This document shows, piece by piece, positions 11,727 through 23,821 of a DNA stretch of 64,000 nucleotides; the first letter of the stretch is position 1; every line of letters starts with the position of its first letter. Source of the DNA: Tolypeutes matacus (taxonomy: Eukaryota; Chordata; Mammalia; Cingulata; Chlamyphoridae); contig JAKSZT010054011.1 in assembly GCA_026826555.1 (NCBI GenBank), forward strand, positions 266,033-330,032. Reading direction: 5' to 3'. The position numbers and the translations under genes were made by a program. The notes beneath the pieces were generated by a model. It saw nothing but the letters and a program-made list of their open reading frames with translations. It made no database searches and was not told the DNA's origin.

Positions 11727-14015
11727 AACCCAAGGGGGTGGGAAACCACGTAAGGCCTGCTTATGTCCAGGATATACTAAATGTTCACCTTCAAGGATAA
11801 CTTTTATAAAGGAGGTCATATTGAAAGATGAAATGGGTGACCTACACGTTAGGTGATCTCTATCAAACAAGATGGGCAAATTCCCAAATGCCAACTTGTC
11901 ACATGTGCCTGAGCAGTGCAAGCTGCTTTGCAAGTACAATAAATAGGTAAATGCTCAGTGATTTCAAGTGATAAACCCTCCCTGATGCCCTATCGGCTCA
12001 ATTTAGGCACAGCAACTAGACAATGTAGGGGAATATGTTTATCTCAAGTTTACAGAAGGTTTTATGGAAGGTCTTTGCATAACTCCAAAGAGGGTGTTCC
12101 ATGACACAGATGATCTAAATAACTAACTTTAGGTTGGAATTCTGGGAAAGTCATCAATCCTTGGACACAGTCATGTTTTTATTTTGTTCTCTTTACTCAG
12201 CAAATAATAACATAGATTATATTTCTGCTAAGTGCTAATTTAGGAAGCATCTCTTTTAAAATCTATATACTGTGAAATATGAAAGATACAGTCCATCTAA
12301 GAGAAAATATTCCATTCTGTTGGCTGATTCACCTTTTCAGGTATGTTATCAGTTTATTATTTGGCATTTTTGCTTGATTAAGAACAGGAACAAATCACCC
12401 AAGAACTAAAGAAAGACTCTAAGGGATATACTTATGTTTGTTTTCCCATAAGTGAAGATCATTTGGGTTTATGTAAGTTGTTATTTCAGAGTTAGCACCT
12501 CACCTCTAAAGCTACTGTGTTTAATGCTGGGTTGATTGTAAAAAGCACCATTTAAGTGCTTTCATGGAGGGATTAGGGATGGAATATGTATACACTGGTC
12601 ACCCAGGGAGAGGTTGAAATAGTCATTTACCTCTTTAATGGAGGCAGGGAATGAAATTAACAACCATTTGCATGTAACATTTGAACATTTTTATGGTGGT
12701 GACAATGATTCATCCTTAAGTCTTAACAGCAACTAGAGCAAAATTAAATCCAGGTCTTATGACTTTCAGGCAACTATAGAACATCAAATTCAAAATTCAT
12801 CCCATCACTTGCCTTACAAGCTCACCTTCCTTGTATTCCTTTAATACTCACCCTCCTTCAGCAAACATCATTTTCACTTCTGCCTTGCTTTTCACCAGAG
12901 TCTTCCTAATTTACCAAGGGAGCTTGGTCAGTGTAGGTTTCAACTCTTAGCTTTCAACCTGAGATTGATTGGCGGTGGCTTCCTAGGAACATTGTGTTGA
13001 AAAGGTTTCTAACATTGCCTATAGGCACAGTGGGAGAGAGGATGGTGATTGATTAGTAATGCCTACCATGGTTTCTCTTGGGAAGAGCAGTGGCCCGAGT
13101 GTCCTTCCTTTTGCTATCCTCGACCTGTGCTGGGAGCACAAGATTAGGAACTGCATCTGGCCTTCACTTAGCCATAACGTGCTATGTGATTTTGGATAAA
13201 TCTGTGCATTCCAGTTTTCTCAAATGCCAATTTGGGGGACAGGAGATAGTCTCTTATACAAAATTCAGAAGGCTGCCATTACGATCAAAAGATTCTAAAG
13301 TATAGAAACCTGTTTAACATTTTATTATAGTCCCATTTTCTGAATTGAAGGCTAACAGGGCAGCTTATAGATCTATGTAAAGATTCTGAGCTCCATTGTA
13401 CATATATTTATTTTAAAAGAAATAAATAGGTGTAGGGAAAGGGAGCTAGGAGTCCTTTAGTGGAAATGGAGAATTGTAGATGTCAGAGATGTAAGGGTCT
13501 TAGATGTTATCTACAACAGTTGTTACCTACAACAGTTGTTTTCACATTTTAAAAAAATCAGAAAAAAAATCCTTTTCCCTCAGATGACGTTCTTTATGGC
13601 ACCTGATATTCAACCAACAAGTGGTGCTGCTCTGTTTAAAGCTGCTTATTTCTTCTTAGGCTCCCCAGATTCCTGGTGTAGAGTAGGTGCCATTAAACAT
13701 GTTTAATTCAATTAGGTGTCTCAGGCATCTTCAGAAAGAGGTACTTAAACTTTCCAGCATATTAAATGCCACAGCCTCACCAAAGACATCTTGGACCTTG
13801 TCCTCCAGGGTATGTGACTTAATTCCCCTCCTAGAGGGCAAGGTAGAAGGGCCTGGCTTGATTGAGATCCAAATTACAGGACTTTTGGTATGGAAAAAAT
13901 TTTGTGAGAACCTAGTCATAATTGTATTATAAATAAGAGGACATAAAAAATTAGCTCATCCATCAATAAATCCTTCAGTGGACTGAGTACTTCTGATAAC
14001 GCCCTTGCCTCACCA
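11727..14015. other. Long stretch without recognisable features
   Basis: No exon, RNA gene or confident repeat in 2.3 kb. About 13,130-13,240 has faint MIR-like wording ('gctatgtgattttggataaa'), too weak to call. Open frames are short and lack coding character. Confidence 0.4.
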
Positions 14016-14165
14016 TCATTCATCGCATCCAGCAAATATGTACTGAGTATGTGCTGTGTATCAGGCTCTGTCTTGGCACTGGGGATACAATGCTGGGCTA
14101 AACGGATGAGGTACTTGTTTTCATGGAACTTATGTTTTGGTGGGAGAGACAGAATAAACAAAGAT
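14016..14165 (-). mobile_element. L2 LINE 3' fragment
   Basis: Reverse L2 3' end: 'agcaaatatgtactgagtat', 'caggctctgtcttggcactg', 'gggatacaatgctgggctaa' and 'agagacagaataaacaaaga' in canonical order. Confidence 0.75.
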
Positions 14166-15435
14166 AAAAAGATAATTTCAGACTGTGATATGTAAATTGA
14201 AAATTGTTTTCATAGAAAGGAACTGAGGGTGGAGCATATGAATAGCAGCTACTCTTGCTTATTAAATGAATCAATGAAGACCTTTTATTGGTGGTCGGTA
14301 AACTCAGACCACACTATGATAAAATAGATATTTTCATTTTAAGAATGTAAAGTGCAGAACCCCTATCTATTGTAATCTTAGAGTTCCCATGGGGCATAAG
14401 AGAAACTTAATTTGCCTGATTAAGTGAGATTTTGGCTCAGAGGACTGTGGCTAGAACTTTTTATTTCTTTCGGTTTCTGAGCCCCCAGGCAATGTGTCTG
14501 CACCTATAGCAATGCCCTAAAAGCTGCTCACTCTTCTTCATAATGGAGCATAGAGGAGGTACATTAGGAATTTATGGCAGCAGGATAAGGGATGCTGGAG
14601 TAGCCAACTTATAGCAAAATAACATTGATAAATTTTGTTGATTGAGGAAACACAAAGCATTCTACTATCTAGGAAGACTAGGAAGAGAACAGGTAGAGAA
14701 CTGAGACAATCAGACAGATAGCGTGGCCTGGAGCCCACGGAGTCAAGTTGAGGGCAGAAAGCTGGTTTCATTTGTAGTGCTATGTTCCCCCCTTCATGGA
14801 AATGAAAGTGGCAATAAAATACCCCATGTACAATTGATTTAAAAAACACATAGTTCTCAAAAAGAATGATTGCCACTCCCTGCCACCCCTCCCCCACGCC
14901 CCCAAAGTGGGTGGCTTAAACTACAGGCATTTCTCACTTGTGCTTTTAATTATTTCATAGTGTCTACAGAAAGAACATTCTGGATTCATAAGGCATCTTT
15001 CCCCCTGATGTCTGTCAGCCTCTTCTTCTTGACTTTGGTATCCCACTTTAGGTCCAGAGGCTTAAGTTCAGATGGGAAGCCTGGAGTTAAACACTCTTTT
15101 TGTCTTCGTGTCTGAAGACATATCTGGTGAGATGACTGATACAAGATGCCACATGGTATATCTTATCTGTTACACAGGGAGAGAGATGGGCAGGGAGATC
15201 TCCAGACTTGTGTTGGGCCTTGTCCCCTGCTAGCATAAGATGTCTACCTGGAGGAAATTCTGTATCTCATTTCCTTGTTTGGAGTTCTCCGGTATCCCAC
15301 CATGTTTGTGTGCCTGTGTGTGTGCTCTGCTCATATTTCTCAGCATCATTACCTGCCTTAAATCCTTGGCTCTCCCTATGAAGCTAATCTTCCTACAAAG
15401 TCTCTGCCTCCTATTCATCATTTGGGACCCATCTA
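14166..15435. other. Unassigned non-coding sequence
   Basis: Nothing I can support. Frames at 14,538-14,897 (reverse) and 15,240-15,620 (forward) are open by chance and show no recognisable domain. Confidence 0.35.
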
Positions 15436-15620
15436 AGACTAGACTCTATGATCCTCCCACTCTGCTTCCCTATCCTAGCAGAGTTTGTTTAATGTTTTGT
15501 TTTCTCCTCTCTGTTTTAAGGGTTGGAGAAGCAAAGAATATATCTGTGTGTTCTCCGTCATATCTGCAGAACCTAGCACAGTGCCTGGCATGCAGTATGC
15601 AAGGTTTATTTTCCATATGA
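15436..15620 (+). mobile_element. L2 LINE 3' end
   Basis: Ends 'gcagaacctagcacagtgcc' and 'tggcatgcagtatgcaaggt', the forward L2 3' terminus. The upstream part is weakly similar. Confidence 0.5.
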
Positions 15621-16545
15621 ATGCATATGGTTTGCTCATCCAATGGCTGGTCACTGCCTGCCTCACTTTGCTCATCTGTAAAATTGAACACCTTCTTTAC
15701 TGATATCAAGGATTTCCATAAGGGCCAAATGAAGTGACAATTTTTTTTTTATAATTACAAAAAGAGTTGTATCAAAATGTAAGCCAGTGTTAAGTGTTTT
15801 GCAAGCTACTGATGGAAAGATGATGTCTGAAGCATCCCTTTTGTTTGTTGTCTCTTCTTGCTCTTCAGACACTAATTTAGTCTCAGTGTCTAGTCAATGC
15901 TGCTGTTTTGGAGGGAAGATTGATGGAGACAAGGTTTTCTCTCTACTCCTGTCAGGATAATGGGCAACTATTGAGGGGGCTCATCTAAATTTATCTAATA
16001 GAAGGCATTTGCCTCTTGAAAACTTATTGTTTTGATTTATTCCACAGATTTGCCATGATTAAGGTGTTCTCTTTGTAATTAAGATAAAGACCGACCTTTT
16101 CTTTTTTGAGGTGAATGACTGATGAAAGATAATTTTTTTTTACCACCCAGTCAGGTTAATTGGATGGTTTCTATCCAGGGACCAACATGTTCCGATTTAA
16201 CATCAAAATCTCTTTGTAAAAAGCTCAATGGTAGTGAGATCAACACTAGGACTAACCAATGGACACAAGGGACAAGGAGATAGATTTTTTTTTTTTTTTT
16301 GTAACTGACTCATGATAAAGTAGAGCTGTTTAATAGAGGAGCCCAGAGGTGGGATGGGGCATCTCTAGGAGTATGTGTGGGTGTCTCAGACTAGAGATGT
16401 TCATGCAAAGGTTGGATGGTGCCTGGCCAGGAATATAGTTAACTTATTTATTCCACAGACATCTGAGAAGCATCCACATTATGCTCGACCCTGAACTAGC
16501 TGCTAAAAGAGCCTTCCCCAAAGCCTGGAGACCTGGGTTCTAGTC
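15621..16545. other. Unassigned non-coding sequence
   Basis: Contains T-runs (15,740-15,750; 16,132-16,141; 16,287-16,300) that may be reversed poly-A tails of decayed insertions, but no element body is recognisable. Confidence 0.35.
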
Positions 16546-16547
16546 TT

Positions 16548-16936
16548 GTATCTTAATTTCCTAGGCTTACTGAGACCAAGTACCACAAACTGGGTGGCTT
16601 AAAGCAACAGAAATAGATTTTCTTACAGTTCTGGAGGCTACAAGTCCAAAATCAAGGTGTCAGCAGGGCTGTGCTTCCTCTGAAACTTGTAGGGGAGAAT
16701 CTTTCCTTGTGTCTTCCTGACTTCTGGTGGTTTGCCTATAGCCCTTGGCATTCCTTGGCTTGCAGCTGCAGCACTTCAATCTCTTCCTCTGTTGTCACAT
16801 GGCCTTCTCCCCTATGTCTGTGTGTCCCTGTGTCCAAATTTCCCTCTTCCTATAAGGACACAAGTCATACTGGATAGGGCCCACCCTACTTCAGTTTGGC
16901 CTTGTCTTAACAAATCATATCTTCAAAGACCCTATG
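16548..16936 (-). mobile_element. MLT1-type MaLR LTR
   Basis: The reverse complement follows the MLT1 LTR: 'gaccctatgcag' end, 'taaggacacaagtcatactg', 'gtcacatggccttctccccta', 'ttctggaggctacaagtcca', 'aactgggtggcttaaagcaa'. Non-coding ERVL-MaLR solo LTR, old, ends degraded. Confidence 0.75.
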
Positions 16937-16937
16937 C

Positions 16938-17245
16938 AGTTGGTTGAATTATGTACCCTAGAGAAAAAAAAAACACCTGTAGGTGTGAATCCATTGTAAA
17001 TTGGACCTCTTGAGATATTACTTTTAGTTAAGGTGCAGCCAATGAGGTTGGGCCTTAATCCTATTGCTGGAGGCTTTATGAAGAGAAAGCCACATGGAGA
17101 ATAGAAGCTGGAAGTCAGGGGAACCTGGAAAAGAAAGGAGAGGACATTGCCACATGCATCACCATGTGTCAGGGAAAGCCAAAGAATGCAAGGAGTACTA
17201 GCTAGCCAGGAGTTCAGCTTCAGTCTTCAAAGAAATAGGTACATT
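16938..17245 (+). mobile_element. MaLR-like LTR fragment, forward
   Basis: Starts 'ttggttgaattatgtaccct' and continues 'aggtgtgaatccattgtaaa', 'attacttttagttaaggtgc', 'aatgaggttgggccttaatc' and 'aagccacatggagaatagaa'. This is the same family as the solo LTR at 35,111-35,565, in the opposite orientation. The 3' third is missing or too diverged. It abuts the MLT1 LTR almost directly. Confidence 0.65.
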
Positions 17246-17898
17246 GATCAACACCAGACAAGGGGCAGTAAAAGAGGAGGAAGGAAGATTCTGTTAAATT
17301 GGGCCTATCGTTTTGGTTTGGGCCTGCTTAGATGCTCATTGATCTAAAGTAACTCTACCTCTTGTTCTCATATTGTGTTCTTCCCAAGACAGGTTGGAGC
17401 CACAGAGTTTCAGGAATTCTCTGGATATCTCTGGATATGGAGATATAGACAAAGATCTAGGAGTGTCTCTGGTTACTGAAGGAGTCCAGGGCCTTGGCTT
17501 CTGACCCATCCAGATGGGGTTTGAGGACAGCAGGGACTCAGCCAGGACATAGAAGCAGTGGCGTACCATGGACGTGGAGCAGAATATTTATCACTGGTGT
17601 TATTTAGCATTGCTGGTGCATGGTAATTAAAAACAGGTGCACTTTTAGGTGTTTTTATCACTGTTTTTAAATTCTCTAAAGACAATGTACCCTTCTATTG
17701 CCTGCACACAGAGCTCCCTGCTTCTACCACTCTGTCCTTGTATGCCTCTGATGGCAGCCCAGTAGCTGTGCCCTGAGGCTTGGGGGATGTGGCTGAGGAG
17801 TTGTTCATGGAAGCCAGGGACTGAACAAGCTGCTCTTGGAGAGATGAAGATCTGACTTTATTTCCTTAACTGGGACATCATAAAAGGGGAATTCATCA
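17246..17898. other. Unassigned non-coding sequence
   Basis: No feature recognised. Confidence 0.35.
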
Positions 17899-17899
17899 T

Positions 17900-18105
17900 T
17901 CTTTTAACATTCCACAAGTATTTTTTGAGCCCTTACTTGGTAATAGACCCTATATGCTATATATGTCATAACGTTAATTTAATCTTCATAACAATCCTTT
18001 AAGGCAAGTGATAGCCCCATTTTAGAGATGAGGAATGTGAGAGCGATATGAAGTAATTTGCACAGTTGAACTAGGGTCTGTATTGCTCACTAACTTATGT
18101 ACATC
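17900..18105 (-). mobile_element. MIR SINE
   Basis: Reverse MIR: 'ttaatttaatcttcataaca', 'atagccccattttagagatg', 'aggaatgtgagagcgatatg', 'aagtaatttgcacagttgaa'. Confidence 0.75.
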
Positions 18106-19368
18106 TGGTTTGTAATGCTGCCCTTGTCTAAACTCTGTAACCACCCCAGGTCTACAGTTGCCTGGTTGCATTTGGTTGAGTTTGATGCTCCCCTCGGACT
18201 GGGGTAAGATGGTAGCATTGTAGTCAAGATGGTGGTCTCCCTGTGTTATGGATACCTTGCCTTTGAGAAGTCAGTGGAGGGAAGAGGGAAAAGGCCAAAT
18301 TCTATAGCCCTGGGAGTGCGAAAGAAGGCCTTCAACCTGGCTTTTCAGTGTATCCTCTGAAGAGAAGTTCTTAAAGAGGAGATGGGAGCAGATAAATAAC
18401 CCCATGATCTTACCCAGGGGCAGCACTATTAAAAATTTTCCAGGAGCTTAGTCTAGCTGAAAAAGGTGCATAGAAAATGTTTTCTTTTGCCCTCTGCATA
18501 ATCCCCAGTGTCCCCTCCCTTAGCATGCCTCAGAGCCTCCTCAGCTGATCCTTCTTCTCAATTTTATCCCCCATCTCAGGAAGCACATCTTGTCCCCAGG
18601 CTCAAGACATATAAGTGCTACATGCTATCAGACATAAGTTCCTGTGAAATCGTAACGGCAAGGAGACATCACGTTAAAAGTCTGATTTCTTCCGTGTGCG
18701 TGTGTGCACATGTTGGCAGGTATAAATCTTCTGGATTGAGTAAACCCTTTGCAAACACAGCCTAACTCCTGAGGAACTATTTGGAAAATTCCCAAGGTAG
18801 AAAAAGATCCATCACAAACAGTAACCTTGATGTAGTAGGTAGAAAGTTTGTTTTGTGAACGAGCCTTTCTTGGCTGTAATTTCTTCCATGCCAAAGAAAG
18901 GTACGTGGGAGACAGCAGTTCTCAGGAAGAGCTCTGGGCCAACCTTTTCTAAGTGATCTCGGGAGGGGGCTGAGGCTTTCAGCCAAACAGCTGTTTGTCA
19001 CTGAAAGCCAAACATTTGATTTTCAGTTCAGCTCCCATTTGGAATTCATTTCCCAGACCTCAAAGTATGAGACGTTGCTGTTGTTATTTATTTATTTTTC
19101 TTTATTCTTAGGCTTGTTTATTTTCTGGTGCAGAGCCAAGGTAGTTTCTCTGAAGGCTAGAATCCTTAGGTATTTGCAAGATGAGGAAAATGCCATGGAT
19201 GGTGTGTGAAGGGGCTGTACAGCAATTGGGCAAGAGGGAATTAAGCCAACTCTGCCTGGATTACCTTGTTTTTCTGCTGTTTTAGGAAATCAGAAAGTCA
19301 GGAGCCCTGTCTGACTACTCACTGTTCCTGCCTTCCTCCCATCCTCTCTGTTTGTCCTTCTGTCTTTC
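18106..19368. other. Unassigned non-coding sequence
   Basis: No exon or confident repeat. A short (TTTA)n-like stretch lies at 19,084-19,100. Confidence 0.35.
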
Positions 19369-19446
19369 CCTCCTACCCTATCTCCCTCCCTCCCTCCTTC
19401 CCACCCTCCTTCCATCCATCTATCCATCCATCCTTTCTTCCATCCA
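19369..19446. repeat. Pyrimidine-rich (TCCC)n / (CCAT)n microsatellite
   Basis: 'tccctccctccctcc' followed by 'ccatccatctatccatccat', strongly C/T-biased. Predicted peptides here (SFPPSFHPS-like) are microsatellite translation. Confidence 0.88.
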
Positions 19447-19463
19447 TGTATAAAAACTGAATT

Positions 19464-19685
19464 GGAGAGCGGATGTAGCTTAAGTGGTTGAGTGCCTCCA
19501 TCCCATGTACGAGGTCCTGGGTTTGATCCCTGGTACCTTCTAAAAACAAAAACAAACAAATGAAAAAACGAACTCTCACTGGGGAGTGGATGTAGCTCAG
19601 TGGTTGAGCACTGGCTTCCCATGCACGAGGTCCTGGGTTCAATCCCTGGTACCTCCTAAAAAAAAACAAAAACAAAAAACCAAAT
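19464..19685 (+). mobile_element. Dimeric DAS-SINE
   Basis: Two tRNA-like heads in the same orientation. Monomer 1 (19,464-~19,545) has 'ggatgtagcttaagtggttg' and B-box 'gggtttgatccc'. Monomer 2 (~19,581-19,685) has 'ggatgtagctcagtggttga' and B-box 'gggttcaatccc'. A linker of A/C-rich sequence with 'acaaacaaatgaaaaaacg' joins them, and monomer 2 ends in A/C-rich sequence. A single 9-bp duplication, 'aactgaatt', flanks the pair (19,455-19,463 and 19,686-19,694), and I see none around either monomer alone, so the dimer inserted as one unit. It lies next to L2 sequence. Confidence 0.88.
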
Positions 19686-19694
19686 AACTGAATT

Positions 19695-19860
19695 AAGCAT
19701 TCATTATGAGCTAAGGCATACAAAGGTGAATTAAACAAAGTCCCTATCTTCTAGAAATTTATAACCAAGTGGGGAAGACAGATACAAACACAATTCTGCA
19801 AAGCAGCTAGGTAATTTTTACAATAGAAGTTTGTGCAGGTGGTTCAGGGAGTGCAGCAAA
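19695..19860 (-). mobile_element. L2 LINE 3' fragment
   Basis: Reverse L2: 'aagcattcattatgagctaa', 'ggtgaattaaacaaagtccc', 'ctagaaatttataaccaagt', 'ggggaagacagatacaaaca'. The dimeric DAS-SINE lies at its edge. Confidence 0.6.
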
Positions 19861-20738
19861 GAAGGCTGTTAGCTCTGTCTAGCATGAAGCTGGGGATCAG
19901 GCAAGGCTTTTCAGAGAAGTGTTTCCTTCTGAATTTGGAGAGTAAGGAGGCAGGGGAGGTTGATAGAAGAACCAGGACTAGAGGATGGGTGGTTCTTGAA
20001 AGTGGAGAGAAAGTGATCAATTAAAATGTACCGTGGAGGGGAAATTGACTAAGTGGCCTTAAAAGAAAGGGATAGTCACTTAGGGAGGTTTCCACAGTGA
20101 GGCAACCAGGTTGGGGTGGGGTGAGCTGGGGACAAGTGGCTGAGCTCTGTTCCCATTAGTAATGGAAATGAACATTTCTCCAGTTACTTCATGACAAGCC
20201 AAGCAAGAGGTGCTTTAAATGCATTATCTCAGTGCATCCCAAATGTGGCATATGTGTTATGAGAGATTATTTTAGGTGACACCCAGTTGAGGCATTGAAT
20301 AACACTGAATCACATGGAGAGATTCCTTTTTAATTCTCTTTGAGGCTTTCTTATTACTTCAAGGAGTTCAAACTTCTCAGATTGAAGCTGCAGTGCTTTA
20401 AACTCCATTCTTATACATGTTAATCTCCATTTTAACAAAGCCAGAGAAAGCCTCAGGCTAGAGCCTTTAGACAGAAATAGTATTTTGCTAGAATTTAATA
20501 CAATTTTAATTTTTATTTACATAGACAGGATTTAATATGATTTTCATTGGTATTATTCTTATATTTTACTATTGATTTAAGACGATACTGGTTTTCCATT
20601 TATGGTAACAAAATAAAGTTTCTTGTTAAAGTACAGTAACTTAAATGAAAATATGGATTGATTTAAATAAAAATATTATCTAACTAAAATTTCAGGTTTT
20701 ATGCGTATTTGGCAAAGATCAGGAAGGAAGTACACCAG
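19861..20738. other. Unassigned non-coding sequence
   Basis: No feature recognised. The AT-rich stretch 20,500-20,690 may be old L1 or MER sequence but is not assignable by eye. Confidence 0.35.
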
Positions 20739-20739
20739 T

Positions 20740-20935
20740 GACTAAAATTTTCACCATCTCACTTAACTCCTTGCAACAACTCTATTAGTCAAATGCTATT
20801 TTAATCTCAGTTTTACATATTTGAGATTGCAATTTTTAGAGGTTAAGTAATTGCTCAATGTCATTCAGCTAGCCAGTGCCAGAGCTGGGATTTGAATCCA
20901 GACCTGTCTGACTCTGAACCTCATGTTTTTAACCT
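20740..20935 (-). mobile_element. MIR SINE
   Basis: Reverse MIR, fairly complete: 'ctccttgcaacaactctatt', 'aggttaagtaattgctcaat', 'gtcattcagctagccagtgc', 'gagctgggatttgaatccag' (B-box complement), 'acctgtctgactctgaacct'. Confidence 0.88.
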
Positions 20936-21718
20936 TGAGGACGTAAACCTTTATAGACCAGATCCCAGATATCTAGCAGCAGGTGAATGTAGGGTTCTGG
21001 AATGTTACAGCTGGAATGACCCTTTGAAAACATCTGGTCCAGGGATGTCAAACTTCTTCATATCCATTTTTAAATTTTTAAAAACAACAAATTACATTTA
21101 ATAAGTTGTAATTAATTTATTCTCATAGATATTAGGGGTTAATTAAAGATGTGCAGCTACTCACTAGAGCTTTGGATCAGCTTAAAATAACTAGTATTGC
21201 CTTGAGGTCTTAAAAAAGTATGTCAAAGATAGACTGTGAGCCTCCTTTAGTGTCTTCATGGACTCATAGGTGTCTGTGGTTCCTGGTTTGAGAATGACAT
21301 GTATGGGCCAGCCCCCTATTTACTAAAATCCAGAGAAGGGGAGTGATTTCATCACATGGGAGAAGGTGTCAGTGTCAGCAGTGGAGTCCAGATAAATTCC
21401 TCCTGACTCTGGGTAAAGGGCCCTTCCCTCTGCCACCCTACTCAGATAAGCACCATGCCTGCTCTGAGAGCCTTGGTCCACGGGCATGGCTATCCTTGTT
21501 TCCTCCCCTTCCCAAACCTCTGCTACCTTCTCATTCAGTGGCTTCCATTATCGTCCTTGACCTCCTCCTGGAAATTCATATACCTGAGGAAAGCAGTCAT
21601 AAGATGTTTTTGAGTAATCATTGTAACTTTTGTGCCTTTTCTCGAAGTCTGTGACTTGTCGAAGGCCACCCCAATGGACCCTGTTATCCATCTCCATCTA
21701 AGCCTTGTTAGGGAGACT
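20936..21718. other. Unassigned non-coding sequence
   Basis: About 21,010-21,300 has short phrases reminiscent of MER5-type repeats ('tggtttgagaatgaca' at its end) but not enough to call. The rest is unrecognised. Confidence 0.35.
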
Positions 21719-21719
21719 T

Positions 21720-21885
21720 CGTGTGCTTCCCTCTGCTTCCTTCTCTAGGCTCATCACTTACAATTGCCCCAACACATATTGTTCACTCCGGAAACATTGA
21801 AATACTTTCCTTGAACTTGCCATGTTCTTTCCTACCCTTTTAGCCTTTACACATGCTCTTGCCTCTTAATCATAAGGAACGTGCT
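21720..21885 (+). mobile_element. L2 LINE fragment
   Basis: Forward L2 3' UTR wording: 'cttgaacttgccatgttctt', 'ttagcctttacacatgctct'. Part of a broken L2 that resumes at ~22,150. Confidence 0.5.
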
Positions 21886-21887
21886 AC

Positions 21888-22110
21888 CACTCATTTAGCC
21901 TTTATTGTGTGCCATTCACATTATCAAGAGCTCTCTGTTCATGTATTTAATTTGGTCCTTACAGTAGCCCTATGAGGAAATATTATCCCTATTTGATGTA
22001 TAATGATAATGGACATGAAGAGAAGTATTAACTTGTTCCAGGTCACACACCAAGCAAATGGCAGAGCCAGGATGGGAATCTGCGAAATCTGACTCGGGGC
22101 ACGTGTCTGG
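21888..22110 (-). mobile_element. MIR SINE
   Basis: Reverse MIR: 'tcatttagcctttattgtgt', 'cagtagccctatgaggaaat', 'ccaggtcacacaccaagcaa', 'tggcagagccaggatgggaa'. It separates two L2 pieces. Confidence 0.8.
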
Positions 22111-22149
22111 AATCACCTCTCCTTGTCATCTTCCATGCACATGGATGAT

Positions 22150-22420
22150 TTTTGTACAGTACCTAATAAGGCTGAACTTTAGTATTGATTCCTCTTGGAA
22201 ATCTTTTCTGATGCCTCTGGACTATGCTAGATTTCTCCTAGCTGTTTTCACAGCATCATCTGCTCCTCCTACTTTGTTGTAATTTCCTGTCCACTTGTTT
22301 ATAATGTTTATCAGACAGGCAGTGAAATGAGGTCTTTTTCACACTTGTAACTTCTACAAGGTACAATGTCCAGACAGAATGGGCATGCAGTACATAATTG
22401 TTGACTGAGTGAATGAGCCA
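22150..22420 (+). mobile_element. L2 LINE 3' end
   Basis: Forward L2 3' region: 'tcttttctgatgcctctgga', 'tttcctgtccacttgtttat', and the end 'catgcagtacataattgttg' followed by 'actgagtgaatgag' (degraded GAATGAATGAA tail). Confidence 0.65.
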
Positions 22421-22559
22421 CCTTTGTTTGCTCTCTCTTCCTCAGCCTTTACACGTAGTCATCAAGTGTCATAATTCCTACTTCTGAAATGCCTTCCCTT
22501 CCCCACGCACACCCCAATTTCTCCTACCTCAGCTCTGTCTCACGATGTTGTGTAGACAA

Positions 22560-23345
22560 CAAGGTTCTAAAAAGTTTGGTGCCACAAATGGACAGTTTAT
22601 TGAGTGATAAAACAACAAGCTAATTCTGTGAAATAAGGTCGATCATTTTCAATGACTGTGGATCACCTTACTGCAAGCAATCTTTGGATCTGAAGGTGAA
22701 GAATCTCCGACAGGCTGTTTCAACTGCATTGAATGTCTCAAACCACCATCCAGGGTGATATAAAGTTGTCCACCGACTGGAACAAGCTGCAATCTGTTGC
22801 TGAAAGGTCTGACTTTTAGGCTAGTTGCTGCTGAACTTTGACTCCTGGATTTTTCCGTAATTTCACCTAGGCTCTGTCATGTTGGAAGAGTACATCTTTT
22901 TAGTTGACTGAAGATAAATAGCAATATTTCAAAACTTCTGGTTCAGGGAAGAATGTGGTATTCATAGTTCCACCATATGGAATAAGTTTAAGCTGCAGAA
23001 CCTCCTTGAAGTTTCAACACACACCCACCATCACCTTCTGCCTTGTCAAACTACAGACGAAGCTTTTAATGTGTTCACATTTTGACCCTACCTTCACTTT
23101 CAGCTTTGCAGACTTATTTGGTTACTGGCTTCTTACTCCAGTCTCTTTTTTTCCCCATCCCCAGAAGAAACCAGAAGTACTTGAATGCAATTTTGCCATC
23201 AAGCATTCTAGATGCCACAGTGCTTAAAGCAAATGAAACGTATGTAATAGACATGTCGCCATAGTGGCTGGAAACAGGTTTCAAGGTGATACCCAACATG
23301 CTTACGTGCAATTGAACTTCGTGTTGCCAACTTTGCATGAACAAG
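22560..23345 (-). pseudogene. Possible decayed retrocopy, unidentified
   Basis: On the reverse strand this block has short open segments separated by stops. The longest ends '...GKKRDWSKKPVTK' at 23,114; another contains 'LVPVGGQLYITLDGGLRH' (~22,780). An AATAAA hexamer lies at its 3' side (near 22,598, reverse). This would fit an old processed mRNA copy with frameshifts. I cannot identify a parent gene, and no poly-A tail or target duplication is visible. It could equally be an unrecognised transposon or random sequence. Confidence 0.2.
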
Positions 23346-23820
23346 ACCTTACATTTTAGGAAAGGATTTCTGAATCACTCTGGTTTTAAGCTTCCTCTTC
23401 AAATCCATTTCAAGGTCTGCCACAAATTGGGCCAAACCACCGTTCTGCCATTCCCCGCCTTGTAGCCATTGTTCACTCATTCTAGACAGCTCACTTCCCC
23501 CTGAACATGCTGCCTTGTCTCATCCATTTCTGCCTAAGCTGTTTCTTTTGCATCACCCTGGAGAATCTTCTCCCCGCATAGCCACCCATTGTATTTTTCC
23601 ATCCTTTGCAGCCCTACTGAAATGGCCCTGTTTCCACAAAATCTTACAAGATCCCCTCAGTCAGGAATAAGCTCTTCCCTGTATTTTCAGATTTGTGTAT
23701 TTGTATTTTATATGTTTCCCATTTTCTTCATTATTTATGAAAATATTCAAAGCTTTTTAATACTCAAAAGCATAAGGAAGGAAACAAAAAGTGGCCTATA
23801 ATTTCCTTGCCTAAATATAT
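23346..23820. other. Unassigned non-coding sequence
   Basis: C/T-rich and unremarkable. No feature recognised. Confidence 0.35.
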
Positions 23821-23821
23821 T

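Noticed and set aside
15240..15620. 126-codon forward frame with a hydrophobic stretch
   Set aside because: Overlaps an L2 3' end, lacks splice signals and recognisable domain; open by chance.
19290..19738. Reverse frames with repeated 'NPGP', 'LSYIHSP' motifs
   Set aside because: These are translations of DAS-SINE heads and the adjacent microsatellite, and recur at every SINE.
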